Assembly: GCA_002682825.1 (NCBI GenBank)
Contig: NOKP01000002.1
Coordinates: forward strand, 5,996,309-6,060,308
Direction: 5' to 3'
DNA: 64,000 nucleotides
Source of the DNA: Neonectria sp. B-13
Taxonomy: Eukaryota; Ascomycota; Sordariomycetes; Hypocreales; Nectriaceae
The notes under the pieces were generated by a model that worked only from the letters and a program-made list of their open reading frames with translations, did not search any database and was not told where the DNA came from. This document shows, one piece after another, positions 42,711 to 52,159 of this stretch; positions within the stretch are counted from its first letter, which is position 1; each line of letters begins with the position of its first letter. The position numbers and the translations under genes are program-made.

Positions 42711-43020
42711 GCGTGAGCAGTAAGAAACGAGATTGACAAGATCCGAAATACGGTTGTGCAATATGAGACCTCAAATTACGTAAATTGAAAGCTTCGCACC
42801 TCAATTACTGTTTTAAATAATTACACCTTATTTCTACTCGCAAGCTACATGCTAGTCGATCAAAGATGCTAAGCTAAAGAAATTGTACCTCTAGAGCCAC
42901 ATTATTCACCGAAACATAGGTAGGTATTCATTAAGTTTGTGGGTTTACATTGTGAAAAGACATTTTGTTAGATGCAGTAAATAAAATAATTCCTATGAGT
43001 GCTACTAAACTGGTGTATTC
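42711..43020. other. AT-rich gap between convergent genes
   Basis: 310 bp of AT-rich 3' flank between the decarboxylase (plus) and the SnoaL-like gene (minus). Nothing recognised. Confidence 0.5.
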
Positions 43021-43950
43021 TCACAAGGGGCTTAACGCAGGAAGAGAGTCCTTGGCATCGTCCCCAAACGCCGGAGCGCGCATGTCCTCTTCCTTTACCG
43101 GCTGATGGGTGATGGGATGATCATAGTGGAAAGGCACCACCCGAGTGTCAGGCCAGAGCATACGCTGCTCAGATGAAACCACCATGTCGGGACCATTGGG
43201 ATCGTCGGGGAACGTCGTTTTCGGAAACGGCACGAAGCCAGAGACCTTGTTTGACCATCCTTGTTCGACATCTCCGTGCCAGAATGGAAAGTAGCGCAGG
43301 TGCAGGATTCGCCACTGGCCATCTGCGTCCTTGATGTACTCGTTCTCATAAATGCCGCCTTCGAACCATTGGCAAAACCCGCGGGGATGCTTCTCCGCCT
43401 GGCTGATGTGCACTCCGGCCTGCATCAAGGACCGGAAGCGGCCCTTGGCACGAGCACCGACTCCGGTTGGACTCTTGCTGGAAAAGGAGTAGTCGACGTC
43501 AACGATTCCCTGCATCTGCGGATGGTCCAGTAGAAAACCATGGACGGGGCCATTTCGCCCCGCGGCGAATGCCTTTGCGAATCGCCCAACGTAGAGCCTC
43601 CGAACGCCCTCCTTGGTCAAATACTGCCCGCCCAGAAACTGAACGTAAGTCTCGGGGCATTCGGAGAAAAGGTCGACAACCTAGGGTAGGGAAAAATGTA
43701 TTAGTGAAGGCCTTCGTGACGTTGGAGACAGTATGCACAAAACTCACCTCGTTGTAAAGGCACTTATCCAAGTAGTATCCATATTTGTACTGAAGCTTGC
43801 GAATTTCTTCCTGGTCTTCCCAAGATTATCAGCCTGCAGTCTTTAAAACAGGTCTGCTACCTGCTTGAGAGGAGACTGACCACTTAATCGAACCACTTCG
43901 CCACGAAGAGCCTCAACGGTGTGTCGCAAATCAGCGATTGTGTCTTCCAT
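43021..43950 (-). CDS. SnoaL-like (NTF2-fold) protein
   Basis: Exons 43950-43861, 43810-43748 and 43680-43021 encode 270 aa from MEDTIADLRHTVEALRGE; an earlier in-frame ATG at 44028 would add 26 residues. An N-terminal helical stretch leads into an alpha+beta cone: EEIRKLQYKYGYYLDKCLYN, VVDLFSECPETYVQFLGGQY, LTKEGVRRLYVGRF, and HLRYFPFWHGDVE. This is the SnoaL_4-like NTF2 fold, whose members include hydratases, isomerases and cyclases acting on small hydrophobic substrates. It has palindrome site 4 174 bp upstream and its 5' end faces the 3' end of the stilbene-cleaving-type oxygenase. A catalytic role in the aromatic pathway is likely, but the reaction is unknown. Confidence 0.82.
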
Positions 43951-44123
43951 CTTTACAAAGCGCTTACAAAGACAGGTACAAGGCCAGATACTCAGTTTCA
44001 TTCGACGGGTAACTGCGGGAGATGTCATATATGGCTTGTGGACAGAGGGGTGGTGTGAATGCCGATGGGGGTCGCCAGGATGTCGGAGCTAGTCTGCTAG
44101 AAACCAACCGATCCTCATGGTGG

Positions 44124-44141
44124 TCGGGTTTATGGATCCGA
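44124..44141. promoter_or_regulatory. TCGG-N10-CCGA palindrome, site 4
   Basis: TCGGGTTTATGGATCCGA, a perfect 4+4 inverted repeat, 174 bp before the SnoaL-like ATG, in the 349-bp gap between that gene and the oxygenase 3' end. Confidence 0.7.
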
Positions 44142-44299
44142 CGGGGACACCAATGACGGTCGGTAAAGTCATCCGGACTGCCTTTGCGGCGGTTTAATCA
44201 ATCACATAGATGTCACGCGTAAGCCATCGGGTTTAAGGGTGTAAGTTGCTCATTTGACAAACTAACTAGACTACTTGCTCAGAGACGGAGTGTTCACGG

Positions 44300-46007
44300 T
44301 CATATTCCATCTTTCCCAGCACAACTCTCGGCTGTCTTCTCCGGATCCAAGTCGCCGGCGGGGCTCTTACGTCTAGCCCACTCGTCAATCTCATTCTGGT
44401 CCACAAAATTCCCATGAAGTCCCATGCGGAGCCGGAGAGGCAGATGCACCGTTGCAATTGGTCCTTGGGCGAGATTGAGAGCGTTGAAAATGAGGATATC
44501 GTTGCGTTGGACGTCCAGATGGTTCAATAGTGCCACAAGATAGCCATCGCCTTCAACCTCCGATCCACGCTTGGGGATGAAAACAGGCTCCTGAAATGTC
44601 GACGTAGGCCCGTAAAAGTAGACATCCTTGATCCCAGTCTCCCAATTGTAGTGCCCGATGACGTTCCAGAGACCACCTGCTGGAGGGCCACATTTCTCGA
44701 TATCGTAGGGTCGCGTCGGGTCCATCTGCAATTGCCAGAAGTGGGTGTAGTATTTCGTGACAAATCGGTCATCAATGCGGGAAAACTCGCCATTGATTCC
44801 ATACAGCTTAGCAGGCTTGACTCGAGTATTGGTTTGGCTTTTGGGGTCAAACACCCAACGATACGTGTCAGAGTTGAGTTTCTGGCGCGCCTTTGGCTGT
44901 GCTGCATGAGGTCTGACGTCTGTTGGAGGCCACCAGAAAAAGACATTCCCGTCTGCTACTGTAAGATCGCAGACAATACAACCGTTCTCATCTTCATAAG
45001 CTCCGGCGACGTGTCCGTGGAAACCTACATCAACCTAGTTCAGCAATTGCACACAAGAATAGCAGTAGTAACATACCATTGTCAGCTCTGAGCCATATAA
45101 TATCTTCCGGTTTACCTCCTCTGCGAGGCACTATACCATAGTACTGATCCTCTTCCGGATCCCAGGCCCAATGATTACCGCCACTCTTCAGACGATCAAG
45201 ATCGCTCTTCAGTGGCGTCATTGGCAGGATGAGGTAGTTTTTTGTCAGTGCGCAATCGTGTATCATGCCACAGAATGGAGCCTTGTACCACGTTTCCTCG
45301 GTCTTTTTGCCATGAACGGGCTCGAACGTCCACACGACGATGTCACATGAGGCATCTTGCCCATTGCCCCCAGCTTCGTAGGCAAAGGCAACCATCTCAC
45401 CCGTGTCCGGATCGAGCTTCGGGTGTGCAGTGAAGCACGGAGCCTTCATCTGACCCTCAAAGTCGTACCGCCCAATTGTCTCCAGCGTGGAACAGTCCAT
45501 CGCGTACGGCGGTCCGTCTTCCTTTGATGCTAGTAATACACCACGCCAGAAGTAGACATTTGTGTTTGCGACCGTTCGTATAATGCCTTTGACCATTTCA
45601 TTGTCCGTGTATGGATTGCGGTATTTGCCAAACATGGCTTGTCGATGTTTCGATTCCGCCTGAAACCGGTCGGTATGGACATAGCGTTGCTTGAAGTCCA
45701 CATGGCCATCGTGGAAAGTGATTGCACTAACCATACCGTCGCCGCTGAAATTGACGTCTTCTTCAAACATGGGAGGGAACCGAGGATCCGGTTGGACGCG
45801 GAAGAAGGTCCCATTGATGTCCTTTGGGATGCAGCCAGTGGTTTCCAGCTCGATTACGTCGCATTCGATTCGAGAAGGCTTCAAGGGTCCCTGGAAGAAT
45901 GGAGTTTGAGGAAATCTCACTCCATCGCCCGCCCTGCGACCGTTGACATAGCCAGATGCCGTACTGGGACGGGGATTGGACGTTTGCGCCATTTCTTCTG
46001 TGGACAT
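44300..46007 (-). CDS. carotenoid oxygenase family, stilbene-cleaving type
   Basis: Exons 46007-45077 and 45024-44300 encode 551 aa, starting at MSTEEMAQ; the open frame further upstream lacks an ATG. The seven-bladed-propeller oxygenase motifs are present: [49 protein letters not shown], and iron-ligand histidines in [34 protein letters not shown] and [10 protein letters not shown]. The pattern is closest, from memory, to the fungal CAO-1/Rco1 group that splits the central double bond of stilbenes such as resveratrol into two aromatic aldehydes, rather than to retinal-forming enzymes. There is no signal peptide; it should be cytosolic. A one-mismatch palindrome lies 199 bp upstream. It would start the pathway whose later steps are encoded around it. 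Confidence 0.9.
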
Positions 46008-46406
46008 GTTGCTAAGTGCTGGTCGAATTGTTGACGTGAAGCTTTGTTCGGTGTTGTGGCGCACACCGTTGAGCGAACATCACTGTGTTTTTGAGGGAAA
46101 GAGCAATTGTTCCATGTCCTTCCTATCCTTCAGCTCTTATTACATTGCGTCCCTAGAATTATTAACTACCGTTTTCCGAGCCGTCTAGCCGCTTTGGCCG
46201 TGCAGTCGGAACGATACTAGCGATCACATCGTATTGTCAACTTGCGACACCTTCCCACCAAGCAAGTCGAGTGAACGTCGTATCGAAGTACATTCTAGGT
46301 CTTGAATATGCTCTCTTCATAACAATTACTCTAGTATTCAGAGAGAAAGTCGGAACATCTCGCATCCCTTCATCTTCATCTTTCGATATTTTACCTCGAT
46401 TGTGGC
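46008..46406. other. upstream region of the carotenoid oxygenase gene
   Basis: 399 bp without a supportable gene on either strand. It carries the degenerate site TCGG-N10-GCGA at 46206-46223. Confidence 0.45.
46206..46223. promoter_or_regulatory. degenerate palindrome TCGG-N10-GCGA, site 5
   Basis: TCGGAACGATACTAGCGA differs from the cluster consensus at one base of the second half-site. It lies 199 bp before the carotenoid oxygenase ATG, the same distance class as the perfect sites. Confidence 0.45.
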
Positions 46407-46756
46407 ATGCGCATCTGCGCCGGCAAATGGGGCGAGTGCGGCACTGGTACTGACTACTGCAGCCAGGGGAAGTGTCAGTTGGGCCAGTGCACAAACGCAA
46501 ATACCACGACCGTCGAGGACCAGCTCAATTTTCCCTGGTTAGTGGGCAACACGACCGACGGAACGTGTGGCGGCCGCAAGGGGTACACGTGCGATGTCGT
46601 GTATGGGAATTGTTGCAACAAGAACGGTTACTGCGGTTCTCTCCCCGCAGACTGTGGCAAAGGATGGTAGGTTTCCATGTTTGCTAATAAGAGGAAGCTA
46701 TAATACTGACCTAACGTCGTAGTCAATCACAGTTTGGAAAGTGTGGTTTAGCATAG
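46407..46756 (+). CDS. short Cys-rich chitin-binding (CBM18-like) protein or fragment
   Basis: Exons 46407-46666 and 46723-46756 encode 97 aa with 14 cysteines. The second half is a full hevein-type module: GTCGGRKGYTCDVVYGNCC, NKNGYCGSLPADCGKG and CQSQFGKC. The first part, RICAGKWGECGTGTDYC, reads like the second half of another such module whose first half is absent. No signal peptide is encoded from this ATG, whereas CBM18 proteins are normally secreted. It is therefore probably the 3' remnant of a longer chitin-binding or chitinase-like gene, though a short real gene cannot be excluded. The exon join restores the conserved GKGCQSQF. It is not obviously related to the aromatic cluster. Confidence 0.45.
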
Positions 46757-47101
46757 ATAGCCAGCTTGAGTAAGATGTGGGAAAACCCGGGATATAGCCA
46801 CTATATTATTCCAGTGAATCATGATTTAGCCTGGCAGCCCAAGGTGATGGTTGGTCAAAGTAGTCTGGAAGTGTAAGGCAGTTCATAAGGAAGATGCGCC
46901 TTGTACTGCACCCTCCATCCCTTAGATTCGAGTTTTTCTTACGTTTGGAACTATATACCCCTCAAAGGCAAGACGTGCAATGAGGCTGGCAATCATCCTT
47001 TATACGAGCAACTTCAATTGAGTGCGATTAATCACCTATATAGTCTCGACAACAAAATTGAAATATACCACACTTCCTCAATAACATCAATATCCGCCCC
47101 T
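46757..47101. other. intergenic gap
   Basis: 345 bp between the CBM18-like gene and the unknown minus-strand gene. Nothing recognised. Confidence 0.5.
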
Positions 47102-47815
47102 CTAGTCAATCTTAGGCGGATAAAGTAGCGTAGGAGGCGGCCCATCCATCCAGGGAAAGTCTTGCCAAGTTTTGGGGGGCTCCTGCCGTGTTCTAATATC
47201 CTGAATCCATTTATGCTCCTCCTTGATCGAGAGCTCGTTCGCCATAAAGGGGTTGACCTCGGCCACCAACTTTGCTTCTTCTGGCAGTGGTTGGCCCTCC
47301 CACATACCCAGAATCGACAATGCATTTTGGCGAAGACCCATGAGCACAGGGTGCAGGGCCGTCACATAGTCGTGGATGTTAACGTACGGTGTATGCAAAG
47401 CCTGAACTTCCAAGGGCGCTAGGTTCTTTGGACGATTCTCCCCACAGCACCGTGCCAAGATTGTGCGCCCTCTGAATGGCTCATAAACACAATTTGGATC
47501 GTCCCGGTCTGCGTGTTCGTGGTTGGAGCGCCAGTCCTCCTCACAGTCATTTAACGGTAGTATAGAGACAGATATAGATGACACCCGGGGCTCTGTCAGC
47601 GACTCTTGCGAGATGGGGTGCCAGCTTGTACCGCCTGTTGTTTGGCGGAAATAGGGCTCGCGGGGTCCTTCTGGATTGGCAGCATCCTCAAGGACGAAGA
47701 TGCTAGTTTCCAGAGAGCCTCCGAGAGACCAGAAAAGGCGATTGATGACCTTGGTGTTCTTGGTTGAATGACCAGCCAAAAGGGATTCCTTAAAGGAGGG
47801 CAGGGGGTCAGACAT
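47102..47815 (-). CDS. unknown 237-aa protein in the aromatic block
   Basis: A single intronless ATG frame of 237 aa. I do not recognise the family. It is predicted soluble, with no signal peptide or membrane segment. Notable features are a Cys/His/Asp-rich middle (NDCEEDWRSNHEHADRDDPN), a segment YVNIHDYVTALHPVLMGLRQ, and a Pro/Trp-rich C terminus (PPKTWQDFPWMDGPPP). It lies between the carotenoid oxygenase and the homogentisate-dioxygenase-like gene and has a perfect TCGG-N10-CCGA palindrome 309 bp upstream, so it is probably co-regulated with the pathway. Its composition and length of open frame argue for a real gene. An enzymatic or binding role in the pathway is inference only. Confidence 0.65.
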   Translation of the reverse strand: MSDPLPSFKESLLAGHSTKNTKVINRLFWSLGGSLETSIFVLEDAANPEGPREPYFRQTTGGTSWHPISQESLTEPRVSSISVSILPLNDCEEDWRSNHEHADRDDPNCVYEPFRGRTILARCCGENRPKNLAPLEVQALHTPYVNIHDYVTALHPVLMGLRQNALSILGMWEGQPLPEEAKLVAEVNPFMANELSIKEEHKWIQDIRTRQEPPKTWQDFPWMDGPPPTLLYPPKID

Positions 47816-48559
47816 AGCGACGATTGACGGAGGATAAGTGTTGAGGATGGGAAAAACGTCGTGCGAGAGCTAGGTACTAACTGGTTGAGTGATTTATTCT
47901 AATGCAGGATATTAGTCGGGCATAGGACGTGCTGAGCTATACTTAGTCAATCGCGATGCGAAATTACAACTTCCCCATCAAAACATTTTCCATGAAATGC
48001 AAAACAGACCATAAAACCATTCAGTTGAATCTCGGAAAGACGTATGTAGGGTAGATGACGACCTTCGTTACTTCATGTCGGGATGCGTCATTGGCCAACG
48101 GCGTTGGCAATTTCGCATCCTCGTCGGGCCCCTTTGTCCGAAAGCCAGATTTCTTTTCAGTAAGTCGTCTTGGTCAGGCCATGCGGTTGGATGGGACACC
48201 CGAATATTGGGACAGTGGTGTTGCATGCTTCGAAATTATTGTCGGACCGACAAAATTAATGACTTGGCCACTGAAGCTGAAGCCCTCCAGCGCAGCAGGT
48301 CTAGGCTTTACCTACCTTAGAAACTACTCGAAAAACTCATTTTTGTGACTGATTGGCTTCTAAAACCCGTTGCTCTTCTTGTCTTGCTCTTGGCGAAGCT
48401 GGCGGCGGAAGTCGATGTCGGACTGACGAGAATCTGGCCCCAAGCTCAGCGACAGCTCAGCTTAGAGCAGCAGGAGCTCAGCTCTAGAAACGGAAATGGC
48501 TTTTGGTGTGCTTGAGTTTCGTCTCCGAGTACTCTGGTAACAACGAAACAGAAGGTGAA
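47816..48559. other. intergenic region upstream of the unknown gene
   Basis: About 740 bp. A 97-codon plus-strand ATG frame (48055-48348) has no recognisable motif and overlaps palindrome site 6. No gene is called. Confidence 0.4.
48124..48141. promoter_or_regulatory. TCGG-N10-CCGA palindrome, site 6
   Basis: TCGGGCCCCTTTGTCCGA, a perfect 4+4 inverted repeat, 309 bp before the ATG of the unknown 237-aa gene on the minus strand. Confidence 0.6.
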
Positions 48560-48796
48560 ACTACCATGAATCCAGACCAGCACAGGCATCGGTTCACGCC
48601 CGACTCTGTGCGCGTCGGAAGGAAGCGTGACATTCAAATTGAGACATTTGAACTTATCCTCTTCAACTTGTGCAATTGGTACATGTCGAGGGATTCGAAG
48701 CAGGTGGCCAATGTCAATAGGTGGCTGTGGACGCTGCGGCCTGTGAACGTCATCGGAAACATTAGCTAGTTGTCCCTGATTAGGTAGTCTGATCAT
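48560..48796 (-). pseudogene. type-B carboxylesterase N-terminal fragment
   Basis: The minus-strand frame contains PQPPIDIGHLLRIP, EEDKFKCLNLNVTLPSDA and PMPVLVWIHG, the standard run leading to the oxyanion hole of type-B carboxylesterases. The reading frame leaves the family right after WIHG. The catalytic Ser region and everything downstream are missing, and no start is recognisable. It is a short relic of an esterase gene. Confidence 0.65.
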
Positions 48797-49286
48797 TCAA
48801 TGATGTTTTGTGTACCCGAATTTTGTGCCGTCAATCTCTCCACTCAGAGATGAACAGGGACAATGCCAACATCTACCGATATCTCCAAGAGTTCGGGGTC
48901 AAGCTTCCGACGTCGCGGTGCCCTGAGTTGGCCAAAGTCTACCGACAGCCTAACCATTTAGGGGAGCGAAGCGTCGTCATCTGACACCCTTCGGACCAGG
49001 AAAAGACCTTCTAGTCTAGTTGGCGAATCACTGTATTGAAGCGGAGTCGGCTTGCAACTACCGAAAGAGCAAGCGATTGAATGTTGACCCCGCGTTAGTC
49101 CCCCGCACTTGCTCACGCCTCGGTGCCGGCCAAACAGAGCGAGATGACTTGCAAGCAATCCTCGAAGACGTAGTCTACTTCAGCACTACAACACACCTGT
49201 CAACAGTTGAGACAAAGATCTGAAGAATCGACTAGCCGCACACTGCGAACCTTCCAAAAAACACAATCCGTACAGCTTCGTCAACA
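48797..49286. other. upstream region of homogentisate-dioxygenase-like gene
   Basis: 490 bp containing palindrome site 7 (49047-49064) and no supportable gene. A 44-codon ATG frame near 48851 is open but not recognised. Confidence 0.45.
49047..49064. promoter_or_regulatory. TCGG-N10-CCGA palindrome, site 7
   Basis: TCGGCTTGCAACTACCGA, a perfect 4+4 inverted repeat, 223 bp before the ATG of the homogentisate-dioxygenase-like gene. It ties that gene to the block controlled upstream. Confidence 0.7.
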
Positions 49287-50912
49287 ATGGCCAATCTTTC
49301 TCGCCCAGACGAATACCAAGACATCTTTCACTGGGCCGAGACTCAGAAGGACGGCACCGTGCCTTCGTTTGCGCTCCGGAAAAATGATCCATACGAATAC
49401 CTGCCGGGATTCAATAACACCTTCGAGTCTGAAGCAATTCCAGGCACCATTCCACATGGGCAGAATAATCCGCGATGTGCCAGATTTGGACTCTATGCCG
49501 AGCAAATGACGGCTTCGTCATTTGTTGCACCTCGTCACGCGAACAAAAAGGCATGGCTTTACCGCGCACGTCCTGCTGTTGCACATCAAGGCTTTGTAAG
49601 TTGCAGTCAAGTATTTTTCCAACGCCTTCGTGATCGCTAAAGCCTCAATCATCTAGACGGACCTGCCTCCGATTGAGGGAACAGAAAGTTGTTTCTTGCC
49701 CCTCAACCCTCGAGTGAAGCTGTCCCCAACGCAGCTAGCCTGGGTATGTCCATTGATGTGCTGAAGCAAGCCAAGCTTCAGACTATGGCTAACTCTTCGT
49801 GATCGGTGCTGTAGCTCCCTTTTGACATTACAGATGGCTGCGACTTTGTAACCGGGCTTCGCACAGTCGCTGGATCCGGAGACCCGACTTTGAGAGAAGG
49901 CCTGGCGACGCACATCTTCACAGCGACCAAGAGCATGGATCAGCGAGCCTTTGTCAATTCGGACGGAGACTTCCTGATTGTGCCGCAGCAGGGCGCTCTC
50001 GATATTCAGACCGAATTTGGACCTCTTTACGTTCAGCCCGGCGAGATCTGTGTCATCCAGCGCGGGCAGCGCTTCAAAGTCGCCGTCGAAGGCCCGACCC
50101 GGGGATACATCCTAGAGATCTGGGGTGCCAATTTCGATTTACCGGAGCTGGGTCCCCTAGGAGCGAATGGTCTTGCAAATGGCCGTGACTTTCTACATCC
50201 CAAGGCTCAATACAAGGTGACAAAGAACGACCCTTGGGAGATTGTGTATAAGCTGGGGGGGCAATTCTTCAAGAGCACGCAAAACCACTGCCCCTTTGAT
50301 GTGGTTGCGTGGCATGGGAACTACGTGCCCTACAAGTACGATCTGACTAAATTTGTCAACGTTGGGTCAATTTCTGTCGACCATATCGACCCATCAATCT
50401 TTTGCGTCCTCACGGCAAAATCTCGAGATCCAACCGCACCTCTGGCAGATTTTCTCATCTTCTCACCCCGCTGGGACGTGGCTTCAAACACCTATAGGCC
50501 ACCATATTATCATCGAAATGCAGCTTCAGAGCTAATGGGTCTGATTTACGGGGAGTATGGTGGACGATCAGATGAATTCCAACCGGGCGGCGTCTCCTTT
50601 GAGTGTGGTATGGTGCCGCATGGTGTCGCCTATCAAGTGAGTTTATCCAGAGTGCACCACGTGGAATATTGCTGAGCCGTTGTGTAGGAGTTCAAAGCCG
50701 CTTCAGCTCAGCCTCCCCCTGAGGCTAGAATATCGAAGGGTGCTATTGCCTTCATGTTCGAGAGCTGCCGCCAGTTCACTATTACCGACTGGGCTTGGAA
50801 TAGTGATAAGAAGCACGAACACGAGCCCAAGATGTGGGATGATTTGGTAGACAACTTCTCGTCACACCAAGAAGAGATTGAAAAGATTATGAACGCGAAG
50901 AAAGCACTCTGA
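49287..50912 (+). CDS. homogentisate 1,2-dioxygenase-like ring-cleavage enzyme
   Basis: Four exons (49287-49595, 49657-49743, 49815-50636, 50688-50912) encode 480 aa, all phases consistent. Fold and motifs are those of homogentisate dioxygenase: YEYLPGFNNTFESEAIPGTI, EICVIQRGQRFKV, PYKYDLTKFVNVGSISVDHI, and the iron region PPYYHRNAASELMGLIYGEY with His and Glu ligands, then MVPHGVAYQ with the last His. The usual HRN-CMSEFMG and the ASLH stretch before MxPHGPD differ here (AASELMG, VSFECGMVPHGVAYQ), so it is a diverged paralogue and may use another para-dihydroxy aromatic. It is cytosolic. It carries the cluster palindrome 223 bp upstream and would supply ring opening for the pathway. Confidence 0.9.
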
Positions 50913-51163
50913 GAGGCCTGAGAAACACAGACACGAGAAGTAGGGAGTCCTCGCTCCGTGATACTTACCGCAAGTGGCTTGTGGGTCTGGGGCCAGAGGA
51001 AAGTAGACGAATAAAAGAGATATATAAGGCGACACTTTAGGTACTCTTGTATCTGTGAACATCAATTCCAACAGCTTCCTCTGCTTTCTTCTATTATATA
51101 TCTCACCATTTAAAGCCGCTCCAGACGAGGTCTTGGTCCAACTTGAAAGTGGTCATACCTACC

Positions 51164-51795
51164 ATGGCCGACGAAGAGTTCAGCCTTTACGCCTACAAAT
51201 CGCCATCAGCGGCGGCTATGATCTTTCTACTTGCATTTGCACTTATCTCTCTCTGGTATCTATGGGTTATTATACGCCAGCGAGCATGGTATTTTATCCC
51301 TCTGCTTCTTGGCTGCATCCGTAAGTACAAAGTGGCCCGGTAACCCTCTCCCTCATCAAGCCAACAGGGATGGCCAAGATATTCGTTGCTGGAGATATCA
51401 TTTCGTTCCTTGTGCAGTGTATGGGAGGAGGACTTCTTGTGCAACAGTCTACCTTTGACATGGGCAAGATTGTCATCTTGATATGCCTTGCCGTTCGAAT
51501 TGTTTTCTTCGGCCTGTTCATCCTCGCAGCGATTGTGTTTCACGTTCGAATCACCAAGCACCCACCCCCATTTCTACCAGCCGAGGATAGAACAACATGG
51601 TCCAAGGGTTGGCGGAGTGTCATACTAGTACTTTATCTGTCTAGTGGCCTGATATTCGTTCGATCAATCTTCAGACTCATTGAGTATACAGGCGACAGAA
51701 ATAGACCGCTGAAGACTCACGAGGCCTACCTCTACGTCTTCGACTCGACACTAATGTTGGAGGCCGTGGCTTGTCTTGGCATTGCATCCTGCTAA
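51164..51795 (+). CDS. RTA1-like membrane protein, internally shortened
   Basis: Exons 51164-51320 and 51368-51795 encode 194 aa. The N terminus (SLYAYKSPSAAAMIFLLAFA, then YFIPLLLGCI) and the C-terminal part (MAKIFVAGDIISFLVQCMGG, FVRSIFRLIEYTGDRN, THEAYLYVFDSTLM) are typical of RTA1-like lipid-translocating exporters. These usually have about 300 aa and seven helices. Here helix 2 is joined directly to the MAKIFVAGD segment, so roughly 80-100 residues (about two helices) are missing at the 46-nt intron, yet the join stays in frame. It may be a deletion allele that became a pseudogene, or a functional short form. It follows the homogentisate-dioxygenase-like gene but has no cluster palindrome that I could see. 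Confidence 0.65.
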
Positions 51796-52159
51796 GTATG
51801 TCCCGACCAAAAAGGAGATAATGATGCTACAAGATATTGAGATTGAGTCTTAGTGGAATTGGAAGATTGACCAGCTGTACCGAATAAAATTTTAATGGCT
51901 TGTTTCTATTACTTAATTGCAGCCTTGATGAGTTGTAGCCGTTTGTTTAAGTGAGCAACAGCTCCATATTACAATATTTTAGTGTCAAGTCGGGTAGTCA
52001 TAGAGTATTTTATTTCAAGCTATAGGAGCACCAACAAATGAGATCAAGAATAAGGTGCTTCAACACCGAAGACTCGAGACAAATAACTCAAAGCGCAACG
52101 CAACGCAAACAGCAATTGCAACACATTAAGTTCCCTCATATTTAGACGATCATACTAGC
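51796..52159. other. AT-rich gap between convergent genes
   Basis: 364 bp of AT-rich 3' flank between the RTA1-like and molybdoenzyme genes. Nothing recognised. Confidence 0.5.

Noticed and set aside
46008..46064. N-terminal extension of the carotenoid oxygenase
   Set aside because: The upstream frame opens at GTG; the first ATG is at 46007.
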